Source: Hyphomicrobiales bacterium | GTDB taxonomy: Bacteria > Pseudomonadota > Alphaproteobacteria > Rhizobiales > Rhizobiaceae | DNA length: 64,000 bases | NCBI GenBank assembly: GCA_900473915.1 | Contig: UCNG01000008.1 | Coordinates: 124,001 to 188,000, forward strand | Direction of reading: 5' to 3' | Shown here: in pieces, positions 45,901 through 54,296 of the stretch | How positions within the stretch are numbered: position 1 is the first letter of the stretch | Layout: every line of letters starts with the position of its first letter | Translations under genes and position numbers: made by a program | Notes under the pieces: generated by a model | What the model was told of the DNA's origin: nothing | The model's database searches: none | The model's input: the letters and a program-made list of their open reading frames with translations, nothing else

Positions 45901-46030
45901 ATTCCGGGTCTTCCTCCCGTCCGAGATCGATATAGGAAATGAAGCCCGCGACAAGAAAGACGAGCATGAAGTACCAGACCAGGGACCGATGATTCAGAGC
46001 CCAGTCAGACAGATTGAATCCTTTTTTCAC
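42935..46030 (-). CDS. RND efflux pump inner-membrane subunit
   Basis: 1031 residues with the RND plan: a membrane helix at the N-terminus (SLVWYFMLVFLVAGFISYI), a large periplasmic loop, a membrane block with the proton-relay aspartates (LGLLVDDAMIAVEMMVARLE), a second loop and a second membrane block. It pumps hydrophobic compounds out of the periplasm or inner membrane using protons. The start is a GTG that overlaps the adaptor stop (GTGA). Two different adaptor genes precede it. No outer-membrane channel gene is present. Confidence 0.95.
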   Translation of the reverse strand: MKKGFNLSDWALNHRSLVWYFMLVFLVAGFISYIDLGREEDPEFTIKTMVVQANWPGASVEETLNQVTDRLEKKLEELDTLDYTRSITTAGKSIVFVFLKDTTRAEQVKKSWTEVRHFLNDIQTTLPQGVLGPYFNDQFGDVYGNVYAFTSDGLSMRQLRDYAESTRTKILTLPNAGKVELIGAQDEAIYLEFSTRQVAALGLDQQAILQALQDQNAITPSGVVEAGPERISVRVSGQFTSEADLRAVNLRVNDRFFRLSDVATITRGYIDPPTSIFRVKGQDAIGLGIGMKPNGNLLEFGAALDKMMSQVTAELPLGINVFKVADQPEVVKDAVSGFTEALFEAVIIVLAVSFVSLGVRAGFVVSLSIPLVLAITFLIMSLMDISLQRVSLGALIIALGLLVDDAMIAVEMMVARLEAGDPIHKAATYVYTSTAFPMLTGTLVTIAGFIPIGLNSSQAGEYTYTLFVVIAVSLIVSWIVAVLFAPLLGVTFLPKKMKAHEEKRSRFFTIFSQVLLASMRHKWITIATTIALFLVSVFGMGFIERQFFPESDRPELVLDWTLPQNSSITDTKAQMEKFEATMLEGNPDIDHWSTYIGQGAIRFILSFDVQPANPYFGQMVVVAKDLQARDRLKQKFNEVLRKDYVGTDVYVKYLELGPPVGRPIQYRISGPDIQTLRGVAQDFAGILSADKRLGVVSYNWNEPGRVIRVDVMQDKARKLGISSKDIATTLNGIVGGITITQVRDSIYLINVIARAQKQERDSIDTLQSLQIATGNGTSVPLAAIANFRYELEQPVIYRRSRIPTITVAVGIIDKTMPDTIVKDLTPAIKTFADKLPAGYSIQTAGTVEESGKSQGPIAAVVPLMLFVMATVLMVQLQSFQRLFLVVAVAPLGLIGVVAALLPSGKPLGFVAILGVLALVGILIRNSVILIVQVEEHIAEGMHPWDAVMQASQHRMRPIALTAAAASLALIPIAREVFWGPMAYAMMGGIIAGTAITLLFLPALYVAWFRIKEPEHNEDAPPAEAHAAPQSH

Positions 46031-47136
46031 AGGCCCGTTCCTTTCGCGTCCAGGCGGACTTTCTGTCCCTCCTTCAACTCATTCACCCCGGCAATCGCAA
46101 CATAACTGCCGATATCGACCCCTCCGGCGACAAAACTGCCGCCGCGCCGTTCGATAACCTGCACATCGTGAAGGGAAACCGTCTGCTTGTGCGGGTCGAT
46201 GACCCAGATGCCGGTCTTGCCGTTTTCCTCGCGCAAGGATTGGATCGGCATCGTCACAAGGTTTTGCTCAGGAGCCGCCATGGCGGCACGGATGGTCGCG
46301 CCGAGACGAAAGCCGTCAGGCGGATTGTCCAGCGCGATTCGTACGCGGCGGGTCCGCGTCTGCGCATCCGCCTGCGGAGCGACTTCACGCACTGTGCCCT
46401 GTCCTGTTACGGTTGAATCAGCCTGAAGCTGCACATTGAAGGGCGTGCCCTGCTCAAAATACTGCGTCATGCGGTCGGGAATATCGACAACTGCTTCGCG
46501 AATATCCGGGCGTGCCACCGTCATTACGGTCTGCCCGGCCGCCACCACCTGCCCCACTTCGGCATTCGTTGTGGAAATGACCCCATCGTAATCCGGGCGC
46601 AGCACAGCATAGCTGCGCTGATCCTGCGCCTTCTTCAGCCCCGCCTGGGCCTTTTCAAGCCCCGCCTGAGCGCTGTCGCGCGCCTGCCTCGCCGCATCAT
46701 AATCGGCTTGAGACACATTATTGCCTTTCAGCAGGGTGCGCTGGCGCTCCTCGCTTGCCGAGGCATTGGCAAACTGTGCTTCGGCGCTTGCCAGATCCGC
46801 CCTTGCCGACTGAACGGCAAGGTCGAGATTGGAAGGATCGAGCATTGCAACCATCTCGTCCTTCTTCACAAGATCGCCCACCTGGACAGGCCGATTGATG
46901 ATGCGTCCGAGCACCCGGAACGCCAGATCGGTGGAGTAGCGCGGCTCGATCGTGCCAGCAAAGCCTGTCTGCGTGACGGGCTTGGGCTCGACGACCATGT
47001 AAAGAACCGGGCGCACCGCGTCCGCGTTCGCTTGCTTGTCTTCTTCCTTGCCGCAGGCAGTGAGCAGAACTGCCGCGCCGAACGCCGCGACATATCCTAT
47101 CGACCGGATCGCGGGAAACTGGATTGCCGTCTTCAT
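46027..47136 (-). CDS. RND periplasmic adaptor subunit, lipoprotein
   Basis: 369 residues. The N-terminus has a lipobox (VLLTACGKEED, lipidated Cys about 28), then the barrel-sandwich and long hairpin (LDLAVQSARADLASAEAQFANASASEERQRTLLKGNNVSQADYDAAR) and beta-barrel domains of membrane fusion proteins. It links the pump to an outer-membrane channel. The ATG overlaps the preceding adaptor's stop (ATGA). Having a second adaptor next to it suggests a pump of the TriABC type. Confidence 0.94.
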   Translation of the reverse strand: MKTAIQFPAIRSIGYVAAFGAAVLLTACGKEEDKQANADAVRPVLYMVVEPKPVTQTGFAGTIEPRYSTDLAFRVLGRIINRPVQVGDLVKKDEMVAMLDPSNLDLAVQSARADLASAEAQFANASASEERQRTLLKGNNVSQADYDAARQARDSAQAGLEKAQAGLKKAQDQRSYAVLRPDYDGVISTTNAEVGQVVAAGQTVMTVARPDIREAVVDIPDRMTQYFEQGTPFNVQLQADSTVTGQGTVREVAPQADAQTRTRRVRIALDNPPDGFRLGATIRAAMAAPEQNLVTMPIQSLREENGKTGIWVIDPHKQTVSLHDVQVIERRGGSFVAGGVDIGSYVAIAGVNELKEGQKVRLDAKGTGL

Positions 47137-48290
47137 TGTGCAACAAGCCCTTCCTGTTCCTCGATAACCTCGGCCACTTCGCCTGAACGCAACATCTGCG
47201 CGCCTTTCGTGACGATCAGCTCGCCTTCCTGTAGTCCACCCTCAACGAGGACCCGGCCTTTCTCGTAAGCGAGGACGCTGATCGGAACCAGCGTTGCTAC
47301 CTTGGAATCCTTCGATAGCCTCCAGACCGCGGTCCGCCCCGCATCCGAGGTAATCGCGCTCCATGGCAGAACGACAATTTTCACGCTGTCCATATGAACC
47401 GTGCCTGTCACAGTGGCTCCGAGAGCCATCTGGGGCGGCGTTTGCGCTATCGCGACCTTCACCCGTACGGTTCCTGTCTGTGCATCGACCACCGGCGAAA
47501 TCTCGCGGATCTTGCCTTCCGCGCTTATCGAGGCGTCGGAAAGCAATGCAATCGTTACGCCCATGCCGATCTTGGCGTGGTTCACCAGCGTCTCCTGAAC
47601 GTCGAAGACCGCATCGCGTGGGCCGTCCTCGGCAATCGAGAATGCCGTCTGCGCGGCCTGCACAACCTGACCGGCCTCGACATTGCGCGCTGTAATCACG
47701 CCGGAAACAGGTGCCTGCAATTCAGTATAGGACAGCTGATCGCGAGCATCGTTCAACTGGCTTTCGGCGCTGGCAAGGGCGCTCTGCGCCGTTTGCAGGT
47801 TCTGGTTGGCCTGATCATAGGTGCTGCGTGTCGTAAAGCCTTGCGCCAGCAATGCCTTCTGTCGTGCAAAATTCGCTTGCGCCTGCACGAGCTGCGCGTG
47901 TGCAGCATCCTTGGAGGCCTGCGCGACGCGCAGATTGGCCTGCTGTTCGACATCATCGATGCTGGCCAGCGGCTGGCCTTTTTTCACGTGCTGGCCTATC
48001 TCGACCAGACGCTGCACAACCTGACCGTTCAAACGGAACGATACATTGACAAGCGATCGCGCCGCTATCGCACCGGATAAAGTCAGTTTCGGCTGATAGT
48101 CGCTCGCGACCGCTTTCACCGCCGCTACCGGGACAAGCGAACCCGCCAGAGCCGGAGATCCGGCGCCAGGGGCCAATAGCCCCAGACAGATGAATAATAT
48201 GCCGTGCCTTCTGACATGGGCAGCAGCGGGCTGGCTCGCAGCGCGCTTCCATCCATTTCGCAATCCGTAAATGAGTGATTTTACTGGCAT
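47133..48290 (-). CDS. Second RND periplasmic adaptor subunit
   Basis: 385 residues. A membrane segment or signal peptide around residues 30-49 (GILFICLGLLAPGAGSPALA) is followed by the usual adaptor domains (GQHVKKGQPLASIDDVEQQANLRVAQASKDAAHAQLVQ and APVSGVITARNVEAGQVVQ). Unlike its neighbour it has no lipobox. It is the first gene of the three-gene pump operon. Confidence 0.93.
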   Translation of the reverse strand: MPVKSLIYGLRNGWKRAASQPAAAHVRRHGILFICLGLLAPGAGSPALAGSLVPVAAVKAVASDYQPKLTLSGAIAARSLVNVSFRLNGQVVQRLVEIGQHVKKGQPLASIDDVEQQANLRVAQASKDAAHAQLVQAQANFARQKALLAQGFTTRSTYDQANQNLQTAQSALASAESQLNDARDQLSYTELQAPVSGVITARNVEAGQVVQAAQTAFSIAEDGPRDAVFDVQETLVNHAKIGMGVTIALLSDASISAEGKIREISPVVDAQTGTVRVKVAIAQTPPQMALGATVTGTVHMDSVKIVVLPWSAITSDAGRTAVWRLSKDSKVATLVPISVLAYEKGRVLVEGGLQEGELIVTKGAQMLRSGEVAEVIEEQEGLVAQ

Positions 48291-48524
48291 CTACACGATT
48301 CTCACTGGTTACGTTCTATTGAGATGCAATTAAAGCCGCGCAGAGAAAAGCGACTTCGTAAAAGAAGTGAAATCATAGCTATCATGGGTCAAAATCTTTT
48401 CGGAAACGCTTATTGAAATAATTGGCGCTATTGGCCTGTTTACCGACGCATTGAGAAGAAGAAGTGTAATAAATGCTGAATTTTGCGAAAAACTCCAAGA
48501 ATACGAAATATTATATTCGACCTT

Positions 48525-48824
48525 CTAACCCTTGGCCTCCTCGACAAATCTTAAACCTGCTGCATTCAATTCATAACGCGTGCGTTGCGTGCGTGAATCG
48601 CGCTGCCTGATCCGCACATAACCCTGATCCTGACCGAGCAGTGAAATCTCGCGAAGAACCAGCGCGTGAGCGACGCCAAGCAGCCGCGCGAAGGTTCGGC
48701 TGTCTGACGCGATATCCAGCGCCAGTGCTGCGATAATTCCCGCGCCAAGCCCCGAAAGACTGCTGGACGCGGTGAGGAGAGCATCGACCAACGCCATATA
48801 TTCCGCCTCACCTTCATCCATCAT
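48525..48824 (-). CDS. Small winged-helix protein coupled to the FdhF/YdeP gene
   Basis: 99 residues. The C-terminal half reads like a winged helix: SRTFARLLGVAHALVLREISLLGQDQGYVRI with a wing RDSRTQRTRYELNAAG. The start ATG overlaps the stop of the upstream molybdoenzyme gene (ATGA), so both are made together. I do not recognise a named family. It may be a local regulator or a protein partner of the molybdoenzyme. Confidence 0.75.
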   Translation of the reverse strand: MMDEGEAEYMALVDALLTASSSLSGLGAGIIAALALDIASDSRTFARLLGVAHALVLREISLLGQDQGYVRIRQRDSRTQRTRYELNAAGLRFVEEAKG

Positions 48825-51133
48825 GCGGCAGCCGATTTCACGGGGCGGAACGAAACAACCACCGATTTGGAGGTCGGCGTATAGCTTTCATCACCGGAAC
48901 TGGCGAGCGGTACCAACACATTCATTTCCGGGTAATAGCCCGCGATACAACCGCGCGGAATGTCATAAGGCACAAAACGAAAATCCCGGGCGATCCGCTC
49001 TACACCATCGTCGAACTCGCCCACAATATCGGCCCGGTCGCCCGCTTCGACGCCAAGATCGGCCATGTCAGCCGCATTCATGAAGACGACCTGCCGTTCG
49101 CCATAGACCCCGCGATAGCGATCATCCATGCCATAAATGGTCGTATTGTACTGATCATGACTACGGAAGGTCTGCAGCACATAACGCCCCGGCTTGCCAC
49201 GTGCCTGCTGATGCTCGACCGCTTCCGGCAAAGCGCCAGTCCAGAACGTCGCCTTGCCCTCTGTCGTATTCCATTCCAGTTCACGGGCAGAGTTGCGCAA
49301 ATGGAAACCGCGAGGAACCCGTACGCGCTTGTTGAAATCGTAGAAGTCCGGCAATACGCGAGCAATGCGGTCGCGAATGAGATCATAATCGTCGGCAAGT
49401 TCCAGCCAATTGACCGGCTGCGGCCCAAGCGTCGCCTGCGCCATGCCTGCAATGATCGCCACTTCCGAGCGCAGATGCGGGGAGGCTGGCGCATTGATGC
49501 CGCCCGAACCGTGCACCATGCTCATGGAATCCTCAACCGTCACGATCTGCGCAACGCCCTTGGAATTGAGATCAATTTCAGTGCGTCCCAGGCACGGCAG
49601 AATGAAAGAATCCTCTCCCGGAACCAGATGCGAATGATTGAGCTTGGTCGCGATATGAACCGTCAGGCGCTGGCTTGAAAGCGCTTTCGCGATAAGCGGG
49701 CTGTCCGGGGTAGCCCGCGCGAAATTGCCCCCGAGACCGATGAATGCCTGAGCCGACCCGTCGAGCATGGCGCCGATGGCCCCCAGAACATTGTGCCCCG
49801 GCTCTCGTGGAACTTCGAAGCCAAACTCCTTTTCCAGCGCATCAAGAAATGCAACGGGAGGCCGTTCATTGATGCCGACAGTGCGATCACCCTGCACGTT
49901 GGAATGGCCGCGAACCGGACAAAGCCCGGCACCCGGCCTGCCGATATTGCCGCGCAGCAGCATGAAGTTTGTGATTTCGCGGATCGTAATGACCGAATGG
50001 CGGTGCTGGGTGATCCCCATCGCCCAGGTGCAGATGACCCGCTCCGACTGCATATATATCTGCGCCGCGCGCTCCAATGATTGTCGGGGCAGACCGGACT
50101 GATCCTCGATTTCTTCCCATGAGGTCGCATCGACTGCGGCGCGATAAGCCGCCAGCTCTGCCGTATGTGTTTGGAGAAAATCCCGGTCGAGGATCGATGG
50201 CTTGCCAGCGGCGGTTGCCGCGTCATCCGCCGCAAAAACCGCCTTGGCCATGCCGCGGAAAGCGGCAAGATCGCCGCCAAGACGCGGCTGGAAATAGTCG
50301 CTTGCTATGGCTTCACTGCCGCCATGCAGCATTTCAAGCTTGTTCTGCGGATCGGCAAATCTTTCCAGCCCGCGCTCGCGGATCGGATTGAAAACGACGA
50401 TCCGTGCGCCGCGCTCGGCTGCACGACGCAAATCGCCCAGCATGCGCGGGTGGTTGGTGCCCGGATTCTGGCCGACGACGAAAATGGCATCGGCCATTTC
50501 GAAATCTTCCAGCAGCACGGTCCCCTTGCCGACACCGACCGACTGTTTCAGTGCGACACCGCTTGCCTCGTGGCACATATTGGAACAATCAGGGAAGTTA
50601 TTGGTCCCGTAGGCACGCACAAACAACTGGTAGAGAAATGCGGCCTCGTTCGAAGCGCGACCTGAAGTATAGAATTCAACCCGGTTTGGACTGTCGAAAC
50701 TCTTCAGAATACCGCCTATAGTTCTGAAAGCCTCGTCCCATTCGATGGCTTCATACTGATCAGTCGAAGCATTGTACCGCATGGGATGGGTCAGGCGACC
50801 GGTGTTTTCCAGATCGTAATCCGTCCAGTTGCGCAGCTTCGAAACCGTATGCTCGCGGAAAAAAGCAGGCGTCGTGCGCCGGTCAGTCGCCTCCCAGGCG
50901 ACCGCCTTCACACCATTCTCGCAAAATTCGAACGAAGAACCATGTTCCGGATCACCCCAGGCGCAACCGGGACAATCAAACCCGTCGGGCTGGTTGGCCT
51001 TGAGAAGCGTGCGCGCGCCGGAGAGAGGAGCGCCGCTTGCCAGCAATTGCTTGCCGCAGCTTTTCAATGCACCCCATCCGCCTGCTGCGGCAGATCGCTT
51101 GCCGATGAAACCGGTTTTGATGGCTTTGCTCAT
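48821..51133 (-). CDS. FdhF/YdeP-family molybdopterin oxidoreductase
   Basis: 770 residues. It has the FdhF/YdeP signature of a DMSO-reductase-type enzyme: an N-terminal DGFDCPGCAWGD region that can hold an iron-sulfur cluster with few cysteines, NMCHEASGVALKQSVGVGKGT for the cofactor, GAGLCPVRGHSNVQGDRTVGI and a C-terminal molybdopterin-binding domain. No Tat signal is seen, so it is cytoplasmic. The substrate is not established for this subfamily; E. coli YdeP is linked to acid resistance. It is followed by the small winged-helix gene. Confidence 0.92.
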   Translation of the reverse strand: MSKAIKTGFIGKRSAAAGGWGALKSCGKQLLASGAPLSGARTLLKANQPDGFDCPGCAWGDPEHGSSFEFCENGVKAVAWEATDRRTTPAFFREHTVSKLRNWTDYDLENTGRLTHPMRYNASTDQYEAIEWDEAFRTIGGILKSFDSPNRVEFYTSGRASNEAAFLYQLFVRAYGTNNFPDCSNMCHEASGVALKQSVGVGKGTVLLEDFEMADAIFVVGQNPGTNHPRMLGDLRRAAERGARIVVFNPIRERGLERFADPQNKLEMLHGGSEAIASDYFQPRLGGDLAAFRGMAKAVFAADDAATAAGKPSILDRDFLQTHTAELAAYRAAVDATSWEEIEDQSGLPRQSLERAAQIYMQSERVICTWAMGITQHRHSVITIREITNFMLLRGNIGRPGAGLCPVRGHSNVQGDRTVGINERPPVAFLDALEKEFGFEVPREPGHNVLGAIGAMLDGSAQAFIGLGGNFARATPDSPLIAKALSSQRLTVHIATKLNHSHLVPGEDSFILPCLGRTEIDLNSKGVAQIVTVEDSMSMVHGSGGINAPASPHLRSEVAIIAGMAQATLGPQPVNWLELADDYDLIRDRIARVLPDFYDFNKRVRVPRGFHLRNSARELEWNTTEGKATFWTGALPEAVEHQQARGKPGRYVLQTFRSHDQYNTTIYGMDDRYRGVYGERQVVFMNAADMADLGVEAGDRADIVGEFDDGVERIARDFRFVPYDIPRGCIAGYYPEMNVLVPLASSGDESYTPTSKSVVVSFRPVKSAAA

Positions 51134-51337
51134 CCGTTACCCTCTGCCCCTGTTGCAAGACCGCCTTCTTCAATTGGCACGAACTTGCCTGGGCGGGTGC
51201 CAATATCATAAGAGGAACTGCGCGGTTCTTCAATTAACTGCGAGGCAATTGTTATCCGATACTTGTTCGTACTTGATTTCAGTCGCACGATCCGTCATGC
51301 GATTGGTCAAGAAAAATTACCACAAGGGGTGGGATAG

Positions 51338-52483
51338 ATGCCCAACATCGTTGAAATCGCCGATCTGAAGCGGCTTGCCCGGCGCCGCGTCCCCAAGATG
51401 TTCTTTGATTACGCGGATTCTGGCGCCTGGACTGAGTCGACCTATCGCGCCAACGAAGACGACTTTAAGAAGATCAAATTGCGCCAGCGCGTTCTCGTCG
51501 ACATGACGAACCGTTCGCTGGAAACGACGATGATCGGCGAAAAAGTGGCGATGCCGGTGGCTCTCGCCCCGACCGGCCTGACCGGCATGCAGCACGCTGA
51601 CGGCGAAATGCTGGCGGCACAGGCAGCCGAAGCCTTCGGCGTTCCTTTCACCCTTTCGACCATGAGCATCTGCTCCATCGAAGACGTTGCTTCGGTCACC
51701 AAGAAGCCGTTCTGGTTCCAGCTTTACGTGATGAAGGACCGCGATTTCGTGAAGAACCTGATCGACCGCGCCAAGGCGGCGGGTTGCTCGGCGTTGGTGC
51801 TGACGCTTGATCTCCAGATTCTCGGCCAGCGCCACAAGGATATCCGCAACGGCCTTTCCGCCCCGCCGAAATTCACCCCGAAGCATATCTGGCAGATGGC
51901 GACGCGTCCCGGCTGGTGCCTTGGCATGATGGGCACCCAGCGCCGCACCTTCCGCAACATTGCCGGTCACGCAAAGAACGTCACCGACCTTTCGTCGCTT
52001 TCTTCCTGGACGGCGGAACAGTTCGACCCGCAGCTCAACTGGAACGACGTGGCCTGGATCAAGGAACAGTGGGGCGGCAAGCTCATCCTCAAGGGCATTC
52101 TCGATGTCGAGGACGCGAAGATGGCAGCCAAGTCAGGCGCCGACGCGATCATCGTGTCGAACCATGGCGGTCGCCAGCTTGACGGCGCGCCGTCTTCCAT
52201 TTCCATGCTGCAGCCGATCGTTGAGGCTGTCGGCGACAAGATCGAAGTTCACGTCGACGGCGGCATTCGTTCCGGTCAGGACGTACTGAAAGCCCGCGCG
52301 CTCGGCGCGCAGGGCGTGTTCATCGGGCGCCCGTTCCTCTACGGTCTCGGCGCAATGGGCAAGGACGGCGTGACGCTGGCGCTTGAAATCATCCGCAAGG
52401 AGCTGGATGTCACCATGGCGCTCTGCGGCAAGCGCGATATCAACGATATCGACAAGTCGATCATCCATTCCATAAACTTTTGA
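51338..52483 (+). CDS. lldD: FMN-dependent L-lactate dehydrogenase LldD
   Basis: 381 residues of the alpha-hydroxy-acid oxidase family. It has the FMN-site and catalytic residues in IIVSNHGGRQLDGAPSS (catalytic His), VHVDGGIRSGQDVLKA and VFIGRPFLYGLGAMGKDGV. It oxidises L-lactate to pyruvate at the membrane and passes electrons to the respiratory chain. AAGGGGTGGGA precedes the ATG. It stands alone; another 2-hydroxy acid as substrate cannot be excluded. Confidence 0.9.
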   Translation: MPNIVEIADLKRLARRRVPKMFFDYADSGAWTESTYRANEDDFKKIKLRQRVLVDMTNRSLETTMIGEKVAMPVALAPTGLTGMQHADGEMLAAQAAEAFGVPFTLSTMSICSIEDVASVTKKPFWFQLYVMKDRDFVKNLIDRAKAAGCSALVLTLDLQILGQRHKDIRNGLSAPPKFTPKHIWQMATRPGWCLGMMGTQRRTFRNIAGHAKNVTDLSSLSSWTAEQFDPQLNWNDVAWIKEQWGGKLILKGILDVEDAKMAAKSGADAIIVSNHGGRQLDGAPSSISMLQPIVEAVGDKIEVHVDGGIRSGQDVLKARALGAQGVFIGRPFLYGLGAMGKDGVTLALEIIRKELDVTMALCGKRDINDIDKSIIHSINF

Positions 52484-52633
52484 CGCTGTTTGGAGTCGGC
52501 CCCGTGTCGGCTCCTTACTTTAGCTATTACTTAAAAAGTATCGCGCTATACGTGAGTTTCGACGGAAAATACACCGCAAAGTTACTTAATAATAACTAAC
52601 TGTTAAACATATCTCTTTACCATATCCGGCAAT

Positions 52634-52653
52634 ACGGCTTTTGAGCCGTTTTT
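52634..52653 (+). terminator. Hairpin with T-run just before the outer-membrane protein gene
   Basis: ACGGCT (52634-52639), loop TTTG, AGCCGT (52644-52649), then TTTT. It lies 26 bases before the omp start codon and 150 bases after lldD. It is either the lldD terminator or a leader attenuator. Confidence 0.6.
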
Positions 52654-52678
52654 CTGTTCGGATTTGGAGTAGAAACCG

Positions 52679-53536
52679 ATGAAGCGCATTTCCGCCATTG
52701 CCATCGTGGCTGTCAGTCTGATGGCGGGATCAAATGCGGCATTCGCCGCTGATATAATTGCAGACCCTGTCATTGAACCAATGCCGGAACCGGTCAATGC
52801 CTCCGGCTGGTATATTCGTGGCGACCTCGGTTACAATTTCAAATCCAGCACGGATGGTGAGTGGAATTTCTGGAACCAGTTCGATCCGCCTCATCGCGGC
52901 ATTGACGACACGCTGCGTTACAACGATTTCGACCTCAAGGCAGGCGCGACCTACGGCGTGGGTGTGGGTTACCGCTTCACCGACATGTTCCGCGCCGACG
53001 CCACGCTCGACTATTTCCGTGCGGGCATCAACGGACGCACCCCTTGTCCGAGCTATGTGAAGTCCGGGAAGGGTTTCAATCCGGTCGAAAACAACTGCAA
53101 CTACGAGGATTCGTCCACCGCCAATATCTGGACAGCCATGGCCAACGCCTATGTCGACCTGCCGCGCACGGGGCCTGTGACGCCTTATCTCGGCGCCGGA
53201 CTTGGCGCTGCCTATGTCAGATATGACGACTGGAAAAGCCACGAAGTCTGCGCTGGCTGCACCTATTCCAGCGAAAAGGGCGGACTGGACAGCTGGCGTT
53301 TTGCCATGGCTCTCATGGCCGGTGTCAGCTATGACCTGACCGAACAGCTCAAGCTCGATGTCGGTTATCGCTATATGCGCATCAATGGCGGCAAGGCCTA
53401 CGGATATGATGCTGACGACCGCAGCACGAACCCTTACGGCAATGCCGAGGGACCGGGCGCGACCGGAACGCAGGCCAAGGACAATGGCTTCAACATGCAT
53501 ACGATCCGCGCCGGTCTTCGTTACGAATTCCGGTAG
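52679..53536 (+). CDS. Outer-membrane beta-barrel protein
   Basis: 285 residues. The signal peptide MKRISAIAIVAVSLMAGSNA ends near AFAA|D. The rest is an eight-stranded-barrel pattern of alternating residues (GWYIRGDLGYNFKSS, GVGVGYRFTDMFRADATLDYF, LDVGYRYMRINGG) and ends in an aromatic/basic strand, RAGLRYEFR, as porin-like Omp25/Omp31-family proteins do. Two cysteines pairs (CPSY/NCNY and CAGC) could form disulfides in loops. The exact role is unknown; such proteins are abundant surface antigens in Brucella. Confidence 0.87.
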   Translation: MKRISAIAIVAVSLMAGSNAAFAADIIADPVIEPMPEPVNASGWYIRGDLGYNFKSSTDGEWNFWNQFDPPHRGIDDTLRYNDFDLKAGATYGVGVGYRFTDMFRADATLDYFRAGINGRTPCPSYVKSGKGFNPVENNCNYEDSSTANIWTAMANAYVDLPRTGPVTPYLGAGLGAAYVRYDDWKSHEVCAGCTYSSEKGGLDSWRFAMALMAGVSYDLTEQLKLDVGYRYMRINGGKAYGYDADDRSTNPYGNAEGPGATGTQAKDNGFNMHTIRAGLRYEFR

Positions 53537-53556
53537 AGCGGTTCGTATTTTAACAG

Positions 53557-53583
53557 AAAAGCCCGACCGAGCCGGGCTTTTTT
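53557..53583. terminator. Terminator between the outer-membrane gene and dadR
   Basis: AAAAGCCCG (53557-53565) and CGGGCTTTT (53573-53581) with T residues on both strands, between converging genes. Confidence 0.87.
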
Positions 53584-53587
53584 CATT

Positions 53588-54055
53588 TCAGCCGCGTGAA
53601 GTCGGCGCTTTCGACAGCAGTACCGTCCGGATTGCGAAACTGGAGTGGATGCGCGCGACACCGGGCAGCCGGGACAGGATTTCCTTGTGGATGATTTCAT
53701 AGGCCGCCGCATTTTCGGCCTCGACGCGGAGAATATAATCCGCATCACCCGTCATGAGATAGCATTCCTGCACTTCCGGGTGCCGCCGCACGGCTTCCTC
53801 GAAACGGTTCAGAAACTCCTCGGTCTGCCGGTCCAGCGTGATGCGCACAATGGCGACCAGCCGTTCATCGCCATCGGATGAACCGACAATGGCCGTATAG
53901 CCGCGGATAACGCCGCTTTCCTCCAATATCTGCACCCGCCGCAGGCAAGCGGACTGCGAAAGCCCCACTTCGCCGGCAAGTTGGCTGTTGGTCATGCGCC
54001 CATCACGGCGCAGGCAACGAATGATATTGCGGTCTATGCTGTCGAGCGTTGACAT
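53588..54055 (-). CDS. dadR: Lrp/AsnC-family regulator of alanine catabolism (DadR-like)
   Basis: 155 residues: N-terminal helix-turn-helix (LDSIDRNIIRCLRRDGRMTNSQLAGEVGLSQSACLRRVQILEE) and a RAM domain (EVQECYLMTGDADYILRVEAENA). It is divergent from dadX-dadA. In related bacteria the equivalent regulator activates those genes when alanine is present, so the name follows from position and family. Confidence 0.9.
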   Translation of the reverse strand: MSTLDSIDRNIIRCLRRDGRMTNSQLAGEVGLSQSACLRRVQILEESGVIRGYTAIVGSSDGDERLVAIVRITLDRQTEEFLNRFEEAVRRHPEVQECYLMTGDADYILRVEAENAAAYEIIHKEILSRLPGVARIHSSFAIRTVLLSKAPTSRG

Positions 54056-54296
54056 GAATTTTCTTCAATCCACGAGCTAAAATATGCGCAAGATGTGCGA
54101 AAATTCGCACAATATACGACAAATAGCAAAAACATTCGAATAGTCTTCAATTAATATATGAGCAAGCTTTAGGGTGAGGAATAGCAAGGTTTCTCTCCCC
54201 GAATTTTATATGCTTCGGTCGGCAGCCAATCCACACGGACAGCGACCCTCCAAGCGTTCTCGCAGGATAGCGGCCAGTCTGGAAAGAACCGTATAA

